Assembly (NCBI GenBank): GCA_027460525.1
Contig: JAPZAS010000009.1
Coordinates: 35,962 to 99,961, forward strand
Reading direction: 5' to 3'
Length of the DNA stretch: 64,000 nucleotides
Source: Candidatus Methanoperedens sp.
Lineage (GTDB): Archaea; Halobacteriota; Methanosarcinia; Methanosarcinales; Methanoperedenaceae
Shown: positions 18,780-26,369 of the stretch, in pieces
Numbering within the stretch: position 1 is the first letter of the stretch
How the letters are laid out: every line of letters begins with the position of its first letter
Notes under the pieces: model-generated
What the model was told of the DNA's origin: nothing
Databases searched by the model: none
What the model saw: the letters and a program-made list of their open reading frames with translations, nothing else
Position numbers and translations under genes: made by a program

Positions 18780-18986
18780 GTGAAGATAAAAGTAAGGCTC
18801 CTTTCAGGGGGTGTTAAAGAAGAAAACTTGGAGGTTTCACCGGATTCTACATACGAAGAACTGCTTGATTCCCTTCACATTAATCCCGAAATAGTTCTTG
18901 TTTTCCGAAGCGGCGCTCCTGTACCTCTGGATGAGAAAGTGTCGCAGGAGGACGTTGAAGTACTGAGGGTTGTGACCGGAGGATAA
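18780..18986 (+). CDS. MoaD/SAMP-type beta-grasp sulfur carrier
   Basis: A 68-aa beta-grasp protein ending in Gly-Gly (RVVTGG), the hallmark of ubiquitin-like sulfur carriers and small archaeal modifier proteins. After adenylation by an E1-like enzyme the C-terminus carries sulfur for molybdopterin or tRNA thiolation, or is attached to protein lysines. It starts at a GTG two bases after the small ORF and is followed nine bases later by moaA, which favours a molybdopterin role. A SAMP role is not excluded. Confidence 0.8.
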   Translation: MKIKVRLLSGGVKEENLEVSPDSTYEELLDSLHINPEIVLVFRSGAPVPLDEKVSQEDVEVLRVVTGG

Positions 18987-18995
18987 AGGGCACCC

Positions 18996-19880
18996 ATGCA
19001 GTTGACAGACGCCTATGGAAGGACAATAAACAGCCTGCGAATATCCATCACAAACCGCTGCAATCTGAATTGCATTTACTGTCATCGTGAAGGCGAGAGC
19101 CGGGATATTAAAACCGAGATGACAGCCGACACTATAACAAATATAGTCGAAGCTTCTAAGACTTTTGGCATAAGCAAGGTAAAATTCTCGGGAGGGGAAC
19201 CTTTAATGAGGGATGACTTTGAAAATATAATCCAATCCCTTCCTGAGCTAAAGGACATCTCGGCTACGACCAACGGGATTTTTTTATCAAAAAGGGTGCA
19301 GAGCCTTGCAAAGAGCGGGCTTTCCCGTATCAATATAAGCCTTCCCTCTCTTTCGCCTGAAAAATACAGAAAAGTCACGGGAGGTGATGTCAGCAGCGTA
19401 CTGGAAGGGATTGAAGCTGCGGTCGATTGTCTGGCGCCAGTCAAACTCAATATGGTGCTGCTCAAAGGTATAAATGATGACGAAATAGAAAAAATGATGG
19501 ATTTTATACGCAGGTATGAAGGAAAGGTTATCCTGCAATTGATAGAATTGATGGATTTTCGTAAAGCGGCAAACTACAAGCTCGACATCAATGAAATAGA
19601 AAAGTTCCTGGAATCAAAAGCCTCGGATATTAAAGAACGGGCGATGCACAGGAGAAAGAAATACTATATAGATGGGGTTGAGGTCGAACTTGTGCGCCCA
19701 ATTGATAATTCGCATTTCTGTGCCAATTGCACCAGGCTTCGCGTCACTTCGGATGGGAGGCTGAAGCCCTGTCTTTTCAGGAATGATAATCTTGTGGACG
19801 TAAACAATAAAGAGCCTGAAGAGATAGTAGAATTGATGAAGCTGGCAATGGATATGCGGGAGCCGTTTTATAAGGGTTGA
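18996..19880 (+). CDS. moaA: GTP 3',8-cyclase MoaA (molybdopterin biosynthesis)
   Basis: A 294-aa radical SAM enzyme that starts molybdopterin synthesis by cyclising GTP. The SAM cluster motif is at Cys22-x3-Cys26-x2-Cys29, and the second cluster is bound by CANCTRLRVTSDGRLKPC near residues 240-260. GTP-binding and SAM-binding glycine motifs (FSGGEP) are present. It is slightly shorter than bacterial MoaA and lacks their C-terminal GG tail, as archaeal forms do. It supplies cofactor for the Mo/W enzymes elsewhere in this window. The 3' end overlaps the convergent gene by 13 bases. Confidence 0.93.
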   Translation: MQLTDAYGRTINSLRISITNRCNLNCIYCHREGESRDIKTEMTADTITNIVEASKTFGISKVKFSGGEPLMRDDFENIIQSLPELKDISATTNGIFLSKRVQSLAKSGLSRINISLPSLSPEKYRKVTGGDVSSVLEGIEAAVDCLAPVKLNMVLLKGINDDEIEKMMDFIRRYEGKVILQLIELMDFRKAANYKLDINEIEKFLESKASDIKERAMHRRKKYYIDGVEVELVRPIDNSHFCANCTRLRVTSDGRLKPCLFRNDNLVDVNNKEPEEIVELMKLAMDMREPFYKG

Positions 19881-20800
19881 TTATAATGCTGTTTTTCAGT
19901 GTGGACTTTATTGATAAAACTGTATTCAAATATTTCACTTTCGGGTATTTCCTTCAAGATGTATTTTAACCTGTGAAGCACAGGCACAAAAGCCATCGTG
20001 GAGGCAACGAACTCATGCGATAGCGCAGCGCAGTATTTTGGTGAGACACGGTACGCTTCAAGAACAAAATCCTCGTCCACGATTCCTGTGAGTTGAGAGA
20101 CTATTCTTGCAGCATCCAGAGGTTTTTCCCTTATGAAATTACTTGCCATTTCATGCATTTCGAGAAAGCTCAGAATCATATCAGGATACTGCATCAATTC
20201 TTTTCTGATAACTATGCCGTAGCTTGGGTTATTCCGCCAGAGAGCATGCGGCGGAATTATAATTTTTGCATTGCAGGCACGCGATGCTGCCACGGCAAGT
20301 GAGGGCGTCCCGACTGCTGCTTCTATCTCCCCATCCACCAGCGCCTCAAGCACAAAGTCTGTCCATGCAAAGTTCTTCACCTTGATATCGAGCTTCGCCT
20401 TCTCAAGAGCATTGTTAATGATGACATCATGGATAGAGCCTTTTGGAGGAGAGCCGATGATCTTTCCTTTAAACTGCGCCAGCGTGGAGTTGAAATCCCT
20501 CAGTTCTTCGAGTGTACTGTAATCCTCCTGAGCAACCAGCACAGTCCCCTCAACATGACCGCCTGCCACGCATATGATCGGAACTCCTCTATCAATGCCT
20601 ATAATGGCAGGGGGAAGACCGATATAGCCAAGGTCGATTTCCTTATTTTCAAAAGCCTTTACAATATCGGGTCCTGAGGCAAAGAGCTTCCAGTTTGCAT
20701 GGATGCCTGCTTTTTCAAGCCAGTCTGTGCCCATCAGGATGAAGGAGGTGTGGTACACGGTGGAAAGATGACCGATTGTGACAGTTTTAGAGTTAGGCAT
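19868..20800 (-). CDS. SsuA/TauA/NMT1-like substrate-binding protein without signal peptide
   Basis: A 310-aa periplasmic-binding-protein fold of the NMT1/SsuA type: the N-terminal GHLSTVYHTSF, the IDLGYIGLPPAI turn and GSPPKGSIHDV are typical. Two things are odd. There is no signal peptide or lipobox, and no permease or ATPase gene is nearby. Related methanogen proteins are annotated as ABC transporter substrate-binding proteins, but a cytoplasmic ligand-binding or THI5/MqnA-like enzymatic role is also possible. It converges on moaA with a 13-base overlap. Confidence 0.7.
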   Translation of the reverse strand: MPNSKTVTIGHLSTVYHTSFILMGTDWLEKAGIHANWKLFASGPDIVKAFENKEIDLGYIGLPPAIIGIDRGVPIICVAGGHVEGTVLVAQEDYSTLEELRDFNSTLAQFKGKIIGSPPKGSIHDVIINNALEKAKLDIKVKNFAWTDFVLEALVDGEIEAAVGTPSLAVAASRACNAKIIIPPHALWRNNPSYGIVIRKELMQYPDMILSFLEMHEMASNFIREKPLDAARIVSQLTGIVDEDFVLEAYRVSPKYCAALSHEFVASTMAFVPVLHRLKYILKEIPESEIFEYSFINKVHTEKQHYNQPL

Positions 20801-20935
20801 GATATTTCATGTGGCAACAAGTCGTGATGCGAAGTTATTATTCATATCTGCCCTCTTAATCTACAAATAATAATGTTAATTCCTCTAATACGCTATAAGC
20901 TTGCTCATGTGAACAAATCCTGAATTCCACACGAC

Positions 20936-22033
20936 TCAATAATACCCCACATCCACCACATATTTCTCAGCCAGCGCAAGTATCCTTGCAAGCAATTCGC
21001 TCCACTCCATGCTGATTTCCTGTTCGCCTCCCATTAATATCTCGAACACTTCTCTGCCCACGATATCATCAAATCCCGGCTTGACGCGAATTACAACCGA
21101 ACCCATAGGAACCACCGCATTCCCGAGCACGCCATCCATATCCCCGTCCACAATCCCGATAACTGGAATGCCAAGGCGTGCTAATATGTCAGCCGCAATT
21201 GCGGTGGTGTCATCTCCAACTGTGATAACAAGCCCCGCATCCTTTACAAGCTCAAATGTGGACTCTGCGCAGTGGTCGATGATGGCGATTCTGGAACATG
21301 GTGTCCTGCACAACATTTTTCGTATCCTGGGTTCGTGCAGGCTTCGCCTGATGTTTCCTGTCTTGACCCTTGCCGTGAAAAGATCAGTTCTCCTGTTTTT
21401 TAGTTTTTCAAGACCGTGCGGCTTTGCTTTTATGCCTCTAAGCTCAACAATCCTGCCGTCCCTGCAAACGATTTCAGGTTCATGATGTGTAATCTCCCCC
21501 ACAACAATTCCATCGAGGCGTATGTTTTCACCCACAAATGCGCCCGATATACGGCGGATAACAAGGTCGCCGTCTGTTCTGATATGCGAGGGTGCCGGGC
21601 AGCCTGACTCGATTGGGAGGTCGTATGTTTCACGCAGCATGTGCCTGACATATTCTGCGCAGCGTTTTGCCTCCTGAGTGTAGTAAATTATCCTGCCGCC
21701 GCAGTCCGGGCGCTCGATATGGACAAGGGGAATCTGTGAGATTTTCGATGCCACTATTTGCCCGAAAGAGCGTCCGGTATCAAGGGTTTTTCCGTGGTTG
21801 AGAAGTACAGCAAGGTCTATGGCGTCCTTTATAGAAAGAATGGTTTCGCTCGGAGTGAGCCCCTTTGATATGCCGATTATGTCTTCAAGACCTGCATCGA
21901 GCACTGCAGTCCGTCCCATGGTTCCCCCGAGCTTTGCCGTCACATCGTGCTTCCTCTTGAACATATCGATTATCCGCTTTGCTGACCCCGTATCGACAAT
22001 CTCAGGACCGTGGAGTATTATTCCTATGCGCAT
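20936..22033 (-). CDS. DUF2117 family protein, methanogen-type, function unknown
   Basis: A 365-aa cytoplasmic protein beginning MRIGIILHGPEIVDTGSAKRI, followed by LGGTMGRTAVLDAGLE. I associate this with the archaeal DUF2117 family, known mainly from methanogens. It has several conserved glycine-rich and acidic turns (TVGDDTTAIAADILARLGIPVIGIVDGDMDG near residues 275-305) suggesting a nucleotide or metal site of a Toprim-like fold; that is inference. No operon partners. Start at an ATG with weak upstream signals. Confidence 0.7.
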   Translation of the reverse strand: MRIGIILHGPEIVDTGSAKRIIDMFKRKHDVTAKLGGTMGRTAVLDAGLEDIIGISKGLTPSETILSIKDAIDLAVLLNHGKTLDTGRSFGQIVASKISQIPLVHIERPDCGGRIIYYTQEAKRCAEYVRHMLRETYDLPIESGCPAPSHIRTDGDLVIRRISGAFVGENIRLDGIVVGEITHHEPEIVCRDGRIVELRGIKAKPHGLEKLKNRRTDLFTARVKTGNIRRSLHEPRIRKMLCRTPCSRIAIIDHCAESTFELVKDAGLVITVGDDTTAIAADILARLGIPVIGIVDGDMDGVLGNAVVPMGSVVIRVKPGFDDIVGREVFEILMGGEQEISMEWSELLARILALAEKYVVDVGYY

Positions 22034-22081
22034 GCTAACTTGCAGGATAAAGATTTATGTATAGAAAATAATGATGTGTTT

Positions 22082-22237
22082 ATGAAACTCACAGATATTA
22101 TTATTGCAGTCATTGCTTTAATTCTTGCTTATTTTATAATTCGGATTTTATGGGTGATTACAGTATTTGTTATAGAAATAGTTGTAATTTTAATAGTTGC
22201 ATATATAGTGTACTTTTTTTTGAAAAAAATATTATGA
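22082..22237 (+). CDS. Small membrane protein, 51 aa
   Basis: An ATG at 22082 opens a 51-aa ORF that is almost entirely hydrophobic, enough for one long or two short membrane segments, ending in Lys-Lys. An in-frame extension to 22010 overlaps the divergent gene and is less likely. No family recognised. The region is AT-rich, which by itself favours hydrophobic codons, so the call is moderate. Confidence 0.45.
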   Translation: MKLTDIIIAVIALILAYFIIRILWVITVFVIEIVVILIVAYIVYFFLKKIL

Positions 22238-22255
22238 TAAAACTCATATCGTTAA

Positions 22256-22441
22256 TTAGCCATATTGCCTGTTAAGGAAATAATGCACGAGGAAAATAAC
22301 AATCCAGAAAACAACAGCGCCCAAGAAAGCACCCTGCCAATCCACAACCCTGTTTTGCAGCAGGTATTTTAATATGATATATATGATAAAATATAGTACT
22401 GCAGCAGCGGAAGCAGTAAAAAATGGACTCTTTTTTTCCAT
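22256..22441 (-). CDS. Small membrane protein, 61 aa
   Basis: A 61-aa protein with two predicted membrane segments (residues about 9-27 and 38-55) separated by a short loop with Asn-Arg and Asp-Trp, and charged ends. The regular topology makes it a credible small membrane protein. It converges on the 51-aa ORF. No family recognised. Confidence 0.5.
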   Translation of the reverse strand: MEKKSPFFTASAAAVLYFIIYIILKYLLQNRVVDWQGAFLGAVVFWIVIFLVHYFLNRQYG

Positions 22442-22566
22442 GATTTCAAGTAGTGAGCTAATACCCCAAATATCTTTCCCTTTTTTCTTTCAAAGGCTGC
22501 GAATAATTATTTGAAATAGAAAGATAGGTATTTAACTATCGCTGACCAAAAATTACAGGGAATATC

Positions 22567-23202
22567 TTGAATAAAGAAAAAGAATCAATATCGATTTTAA
22601 GCCGGCGAAGGTTTTTGCTCTATCTTGGCATCTTTCTTGGTATAATACTCGCAGGTTTAAGCCTACTTAAAAATATAGGGATAAATACCATAAACACATT
22701 CAGGATACGGAGCATAGAGGAGACACCTACGTTTGACCCTGATACGTGGAAGCTTACAATCGACGGGCTTGTAAGCAAAACACTCACCATCAGCTATGAG
22801 GAACTCTTAAAGCTTGAAAGTGAAGAACAGGTTACTGAATTTCACTGCGTGGAAGGCTGGTCTGTGGAAAATGTGAAATGGAAAGGCGTGCGGTTAAAAG
22901 TGCTTTTTGAGATGGCAGGTCTTGCTCCAGATGCTGCATTTGCAACATTCCACTCTGCAAGCGGCATATACAAAGACAGCCTCTCGATAAAAGAAGCTCT
23001 TGAACCTTATGTCATGCTGGCTTACATGCTGAACGATGAAGCATTGCCGCAGGAGCAGGGCAGGCCGTTGCGCCTTGTGATGCCCCGGATGTTCGGATAT
23101 AAGAATGTGAAATGGGTCAACAGGATAACCCTGACAAATACACAGGAAATAGGCTACTGGGAAAGGTTTGGCTATAAGGTGGATGGAGTGTCTTATCCGT
23201 GA
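22567..23202 (+). CDS. YedY/sulfite-oxidase-type molybdopterin oxidoreductase, Tat-anchored
   Basis: A 211-aa oxidoreductase molybdopterin-binding domain protein. The N-terminus has a Tat motif (SRRRFL at 12-17) followed by a hydrophobic anchor, so the folded enzyme is exported. Cys94 in EFHCVEGW is the expected molybdenum ligand, and PLRLVMPRMFGYKNVKWV is a family signature. It starts at a TTG with CAGGGA upstream. The next gene encodes a cytochrome b, which overlaps the stop, so the pair resembles the MsrP-MsrQ arrangement, though the cytochrome is of a different type. Substrate unknown. Confidence 0.85.
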   Translation: MNKEKESISILSRRRFLLYLGIFLGIILAGLSLLKNIGINTINTFRIRSIEETPTFDPDTWKLTIDGLVSKTLTISYEELLKLESEEQVTEFHCVEGWSVENVKWKGVRLKVLFEMAGLAPDAAFATFHSASGIYKDSLSIKEALEPYVMLAYMLNDEALPQEQGRPLRLVMPRMFGYKNVKWVNRITLTNTQEIGYWERFGYKVDGVSYP

Positions 23203-23792
23203 GAATATTGAGGTTCGATACCAATACAAGAGTATTACACTGGTCTCATGCCATAATTTTCATCTGGCTCCTTATAACAGGCATCGGTATATTTATCACG
23301 CCAAAATCGCTGCTTGGCGACCCTCTGGTAAAAATGGTTCACCTGTATGCTTCCCTTCCTTTTATTTTATTGCCTCCCATGATATATGCCCTCAGCAGCA
23401 TATCAACCCGGAATGATATTCAAGAACTGATATCATGGACTTATGACGATCTTAGATGGTTCATCGAATTCTTAAGAAAAAAGAAGACCCATGTCGCAGG
23501 CAAGTTCAACGGCGGTCAGAAAGTGAATTTACTTGTGACCCTGCTCCTTATCACAGGGCTTTCTATATCGGGTTATGTGGTCTGGATGAAGTCGATGTTC
23601 AGCCGCAGTTTTGTGGAATTGAACTTCATTGTGCATGATTTTTTTGCGATAATCTCCATATTGCTGTTGACAGGACATATTATTTTCACGCTGTATTACA
23701 GCGAATCGCTGCGCGGCATTATTTATGGTGAAGTGGATGTGAGGTGGGCAAAGGGGCATTACCCCGATTGGTTCTTACGGAAAAGTCCGTGA
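23199..23792 (+). CDS. Membrane cytochrome b subunit (FdnI/cytochrome b561-like)
   Basis: A 197-aa integral membrane protein with four predicted segments. Histidines in membrane segments (His14/His17 at the N-terminus, His48 or so, and two in VHDFFAIISILLLTGH) fit two b-type haems. The loop KFNGGQKVNLL matches formate dehydrogenase cytochrome b556 subunits. It starts at a GTG overlapping the stop of the molybdoenzyme gene, so it probably exchanges electrons between that enzyme and the quinone or phenazine pool. Confidence 0.82.
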   Translation: MRILRFDTNTRVLHWSHAIIFIWLLITGIGIFITPKSLLGDPLVKMVHLYASLPFILLPPMIYALSSISTRNDIQELISWTYDDLRWFIEFLRKKKTHVAGKFNGGQKVNLLVTLLLITGLSISGYVVWMKSMFSRSFVELNFIVHDFFAIISILLLTGHIIFTLYYSESLRGIIYGEVDVRWAKGHYPDWFLRKSP

Positions 23793-23833
23793 GGTGGAAA
23801 AAGGATATATTTACAGAGGGCATACTAACTTCG

Positions 23834-24265
23834 ATGAAAATAGCAATCCTGATACTTTTTATGGTGTTAGTATCAATGCTCCCGCTTTCAGAGGGAAACC
23901 AAAGCCGCCCTTTTGACATCACGTCGCTTGTCATCAATTTCGACAAAAAGGATGCAGTTTTCACCGTGAATTACGACCTTGGCAGAATACCAAGAATGTA
24001 TATCCTAATGTTCGGCAGTAAAAGCATAGAGCCAAGAATAAAAGCTGTATTCTCGAATTTCGACTACGAGATAATAAAAATGGACCAGGATAAGGCAATT
24101 CTCAGGGTTAACAACGTTTCGAGGCTTGAAAAGGGTTTTTATTTACATGATTCGCGCAGGCTTGGAGCCAGCATTAACGCAATAATTGTATATACGCCTG
24201 ACTCGCCCCGCACCAGCGAATATTCCAACCTGAATTCTACACCCAATACATTCTACCGCTCATGA
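23834..24265 (+). CDS. Exported hypothetical protein, 143 aa
   Basis: A 143-aa protein with a clear N-terminal signal sequence (MKIAILILFMVLVSMLPLSEG) followed by a beta-rich domain without cysteines. The frame is open back to 23744 inside the cytochrome gene, but the ATG at 23834 gives the signal peptide at the proper place. It follows the cytochrome b gene closely and may be cotranscribed. Family not recognised. Its 3' end overlaps the convergent zinc-ribbon gene by 13 bases. Confidence 0.6.
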   Translation: MKIAILILFMVLVSMLPLSEGNQSRPFDITSLVINFDKKDAVFTVNYDLGRIPRMYILMFGSKSIEPRIKAVFSNFDYEIIKMDQDKAILRVNNVSRLEKGFYLHDSRRLGASINAIIVYTPDSPRTSEYSNLNSTPNTFYRS

Positions 24266-24675
24266 TGCTTCTTTTTCTGGAAAACAGAGGGCAGATGAAC
24301 GAGATACGTGCCGTCCTCTTTAAGCGCCATGACGATCTCGTCTCTTTCCAGCAATGATTCAAGATTCAATTCGTATGAACCCGGGGATAATATCCTCACA
24401 GATTCCACCCTCTCGCCAATTTCCTGCGGTTTCGCTTCGGATTTCGTTTTTGATTCGGGCTCCGTTTTATTGCCGAGAAGCTCATCCACCTCCTTGATAA
24501 ATTTCGAGGCTGCGGACGGAATTGCTTCAGTCTGTGCTGTTTTTTCAGGCTGTGATTCTGGTGTTATATCCCGCACATAAAGGAACTTGTTCCAGCCGCA
24601 TTTCGGGCAGCCGTTCAGTATTATGGCTGCGCCGTCCTTGAAAACGTTCTCACATCTGGTACATTTATGCGGCAT
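24253..24675 (-). CDS. Zinc-ribbon protein of the OapC/ArvC type
   Basis: A 140-aa protein with an N-terminal zinc ribbon (Cys5-x2-Cys8 and Cys23-x2-Cys26), an acidic low-complexity linker (residues 45-95) and a conserved C-terminal segment (SPGSYELNLESLLERDEIVMALKEDGTYLVHLPSVF). Databases name this archaeal family OapC/ArvC, as far as I recall. It is nearly always found with a DUF2073 protein and an Era-like GTPase, exactly the three genes here. The role of the set is not established. Confidence 0.8.
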   Translation of the reverse strand: MPHKCTRCENVFKDGAAIILNGCPKCGWNKFLYVRDITPESQPEKTAQTEAIPSAASKFIKEVDELLGNKTEPESKTKSEAKPQEIGERVESVRILSPGSYELNLESLLERDEIVMALKEDGTYLVHLPSVFQKKKHHER

Positions 24676-24678
24676 AAT

Positions 24679-25038
24679 TTAAGGGGCTGAAACAAGGGCG
24701 CTTATCAAATCCCTGTCCTTTTTTATGGTCTTTAACTGGGAAGCGAGACCAATGACTGTAAGCCTGGTCTTGAGAGAGGTTTTTCCCAGCAGTTTATTCA
24801 AAAAAGTATCGCTCTGCTTTACGGGATAGCTCTCGATCTCAATCCCTGAGAAATCATCCGGTGATATCTCGGTCATGGTCAGCTCTATGAGTTTTGTCTG
24901 CTCGTTCGGCGTGAGTCCTTTCTCAAGTATGAGAATTTTCCCGTTTCTTACCTCATCCAAGATCAACCGCACCTTCTCCATCGAGGTCATGCCATCGAGT
25001 TTATCCTCTGATATTAGATCCATTTGAATTCCGTTCAT
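24679..25038 (-). CDS. DUF2073 (OapB/ArvB-type) protein
   Basis: A 119-aa protein of the DUF2073 family, partner of the Era-like GTPase and the zinc-ribbon protein. The core MEKVRLILDEVRNGKILILEKGLTPNEQTKLIELTM is typical. The ATG at 25038 lies in the hairpin that ends the MKNF leader ORF; a second in-frame ATG at 25023 could be the ancestral start. It is four bases upstream of the zinc-ribbon gene and follows the GTPase gene through the leader ORF. Confidence 0.8.
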   Translation of the reverse strand: MNGIQMDLISEDKLDGMTSMEKVRLILDEVRNGKILILEKGLTPNEQTKLIELTMTEISPDDFSGIEIESYPVKQSDTFLNKLLGKTSLKTRLTVIGLASQLKTIKKDRDLISALVSAP

Positions 25039-25118
25039 AAAGCGACACCTCGCTTTATCCGGTATAGGGTATGCTTCGCATACCCTTCTTTTGATAAAAC
25101 TTTCTTAAAGTTTTTCAT
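25035..25118 (-). CDS. Leader-peptide ORF, MKNF family copy 2 (27 aa)
   Basis: A 27-codon minus-strand ORF between the Era-like GTPase and DUF2073 genes. It begins MKNFKKVLSK, the same ten codons as the other two copies with one or two base changes, then goes straight into hairpin B (25067-25085, stem GGGTATGC around a 3-base loop) and the terminal hairpin (25037-25058). The last residues IKRGVAL are identical to copy 1. Its TGA overlaps the DUF2073 ATG (TTATGA). It lacks the [10 protein letters not shown] segment of the other copies. Confidence 0.55.
   Translation of the reverse strand: MKNFKKVLSKEGYAKHTLYRIKRGVAL
25037..25058 (-). promoter_or_regulatory. Hairpin sequestering the DUF2073 start region
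   Basis: On the minus strand ATAAAGCGA pairs with TCGCTTTAT around GGTG. GAGGTG, the ribosome-binding site, is inside the stem-loop, and the start codon begins in its 3' arm. It is base-for-base the same as the terminal hairpin of copy 1. Confidence 0.5.
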
Positions 25119-25124
25119 TATTAA

Positions 25125-25757
25125 TCACCCGAAGTGTTCTGCAATCTGTTGATACAGCAGCTCTATGTTCTGTCCCTCAAGAGCGGATATGGGCACAAGG
25201 GGATGCTGCGGGAAGGCGCTGTGAATCCTTGCCGGGGAGGAGTTGGGGAGGTCAATCTTGTTGGCAGCTATCAAAAGCGGTAGTTTCCGCGCCTCCATGT
25301 TGCCTATTACGACCACATTCACCTGCGTGTACGGGTCTTCCGTAGCGTCCATCACGAGTATCACGCCATCGAGGTCATCGAGCCATTTGACGGCTTCAAT
25401 CACCCCTTCGGTGGCTTCTTTAGCACGTCTTTTGGATTCCTCCTCGCTAAGACCGAACGCCATAAAATCGTGAAAATCAATCTTGGTAGCAAGCCCGGGG
25501 GTATCTATGATGTCAAGCGTCACAGACGAACCGTTGCATTCAATGGTAACGCCTTCCCGCCTTCTTGCCCTTCTCGTTTCATGCGGGATATGTGATACCG
25601 AGCCCATGGCATCGCCAGTCCAGTCCCTCACAATCCTGTTTGCAAGCGTGGTTTTCCCGGCGTTGGGAGGACCGTATATTCCGATTCTCGCCTTCCTTTT
25701 CTTGAATAATTTTTTAAACCAGGTAAAATTCAGCCCCAGCCTTTTTATTATGCCCAT
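25125..25757 (-). CDS. Era-like GTPase (archaeal, OapA/ArvA-associated)
   Basis: A 210-aa small GTPase. G1 is GPPNAGKTT at residues 29-37, G3 is DTPG at 85-88 and G4 is NKID at 166-169, with SALE as G5. A short basic N-terminal extension precedes the domain. There is no KH domain, so it is not bacterial Era itself. It heads the conserved trio with DUF2073 and zinc-ribbon proteins. It probably couples GTP hydrolysis to a conserved archaeal process that remains unassigned. Confidence 0.88.
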   Translation of the reverse strand: MGIIKRLGLNFTWFKKLFKKRKARIGIYGPPNAGKTTLANRIVRDWTGDAMGSVSHIPHETRRARRREGVTIECNGSSVTLDIIDTPGLATKIDFHDFMAFGLSEEESKRRAKEATEGVIEAVKWLDDLDGVILVMDATEDPYTQVNVVVIGNMEARKLPLLIAANKIDLPNSSPARIHSAFPQHPLVPISALEGQNIELLYQQIAEHFG

Positions 25758-25907
25758 AGTTAGTATGCCTCATTATTTAATATCGGTTCTCTCTTTTTTA
25801 GTTTTCCCTCAGTTATTTCATCATAATATGTTTAATCTTAAATATTTTTCCATGAAAATAATGACGCTATTGCAGTCTTACTAACTCAATTTCAACATTG
25901 TTTTACA

Positions 25908-26363
25908 TCAGCCACTTTCTATCACAGCCAGACCTGGAATTTTCCAGACACCCTTTTCTATTTTGGTAGCATGCAGGCTTTTGAGATTTTTTCCAAAACT
26001 GTTCAATAATTGCGTAAAGAAGTTATCTTTTTCGTAAATTATCTCATTAGCTTCGTAAATTTCAAGCATTAATGGAGCAACTGAATCTATTGCATGTGAA
26101 ATTTCATCCTTGCTTACAAGAGCCATATGAATTGAAGTAGCGTATTTTAATTCTATGTCTTCTGTAAGTTCCAGAGTCATTTTATCGTGCGCTCGCCAGT
26201 CTTTTATGAGAGTTTCGCAGACTACAAGGACATCTATGTCGGAGGTGTTTGTAAAGTTGCCTTTGACGATGGAGCCGAATAATACGACGGCTAAGAGGTC
26301 TTGGTTGAACTTTTGTTTTAGTACGTCTGTCAATACTGAGATGAGTTTAGCGCGCTTTTGCAT
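25908..26363 (-). CDS. Nucleotidyltransferase-domain protein (MNT-like)
   Basis: A 151-aa protein with a minimal nucleotidyltransferase domain: FGSIVKGNFTNTSDID gives the GSxxxG loop and the two metal-binding Asp residues. A C-terminal helical part follows. Such proteins are often the antitoxin half of HEPN-MNT pairs that AMPylate a HEPN toxin, but no HEPN gene is adjacent. It follows purF by six bases and is more AT-rich than it, which suggests a later arrival. Confidence 0.75.
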   Translation of the reverse strand: MQKRAKLISVLTDVLKQKFNQDLLAVVLFGSIVKGNFTNTSDIDVLVVCETLIKDWRAHDKMTLELTEDIELKYATSIHMALVSKDEISHAIDSVAPLMLEIYEANEIIYEKDNFFTQLLNSFGKNLKSLHATKIEKGVWKIPGLAVIESG

Positions 26364-26369
26364 GTTCCC

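Noticed and set aside
22082..22237. Longer form of the small membrane protein starting at 22010
   Set aside because: The extension overlaps the divergent DUF2117 gene and its start, while the ATG at 22082 gives a coherent hydrophobic protein.
25908..26363. HEPN-MNT toxin-antitoxin pair at the purF locus
   Set aside because: Only the nucleotidyltransferase half is present; no HEPN gene lies next to it.
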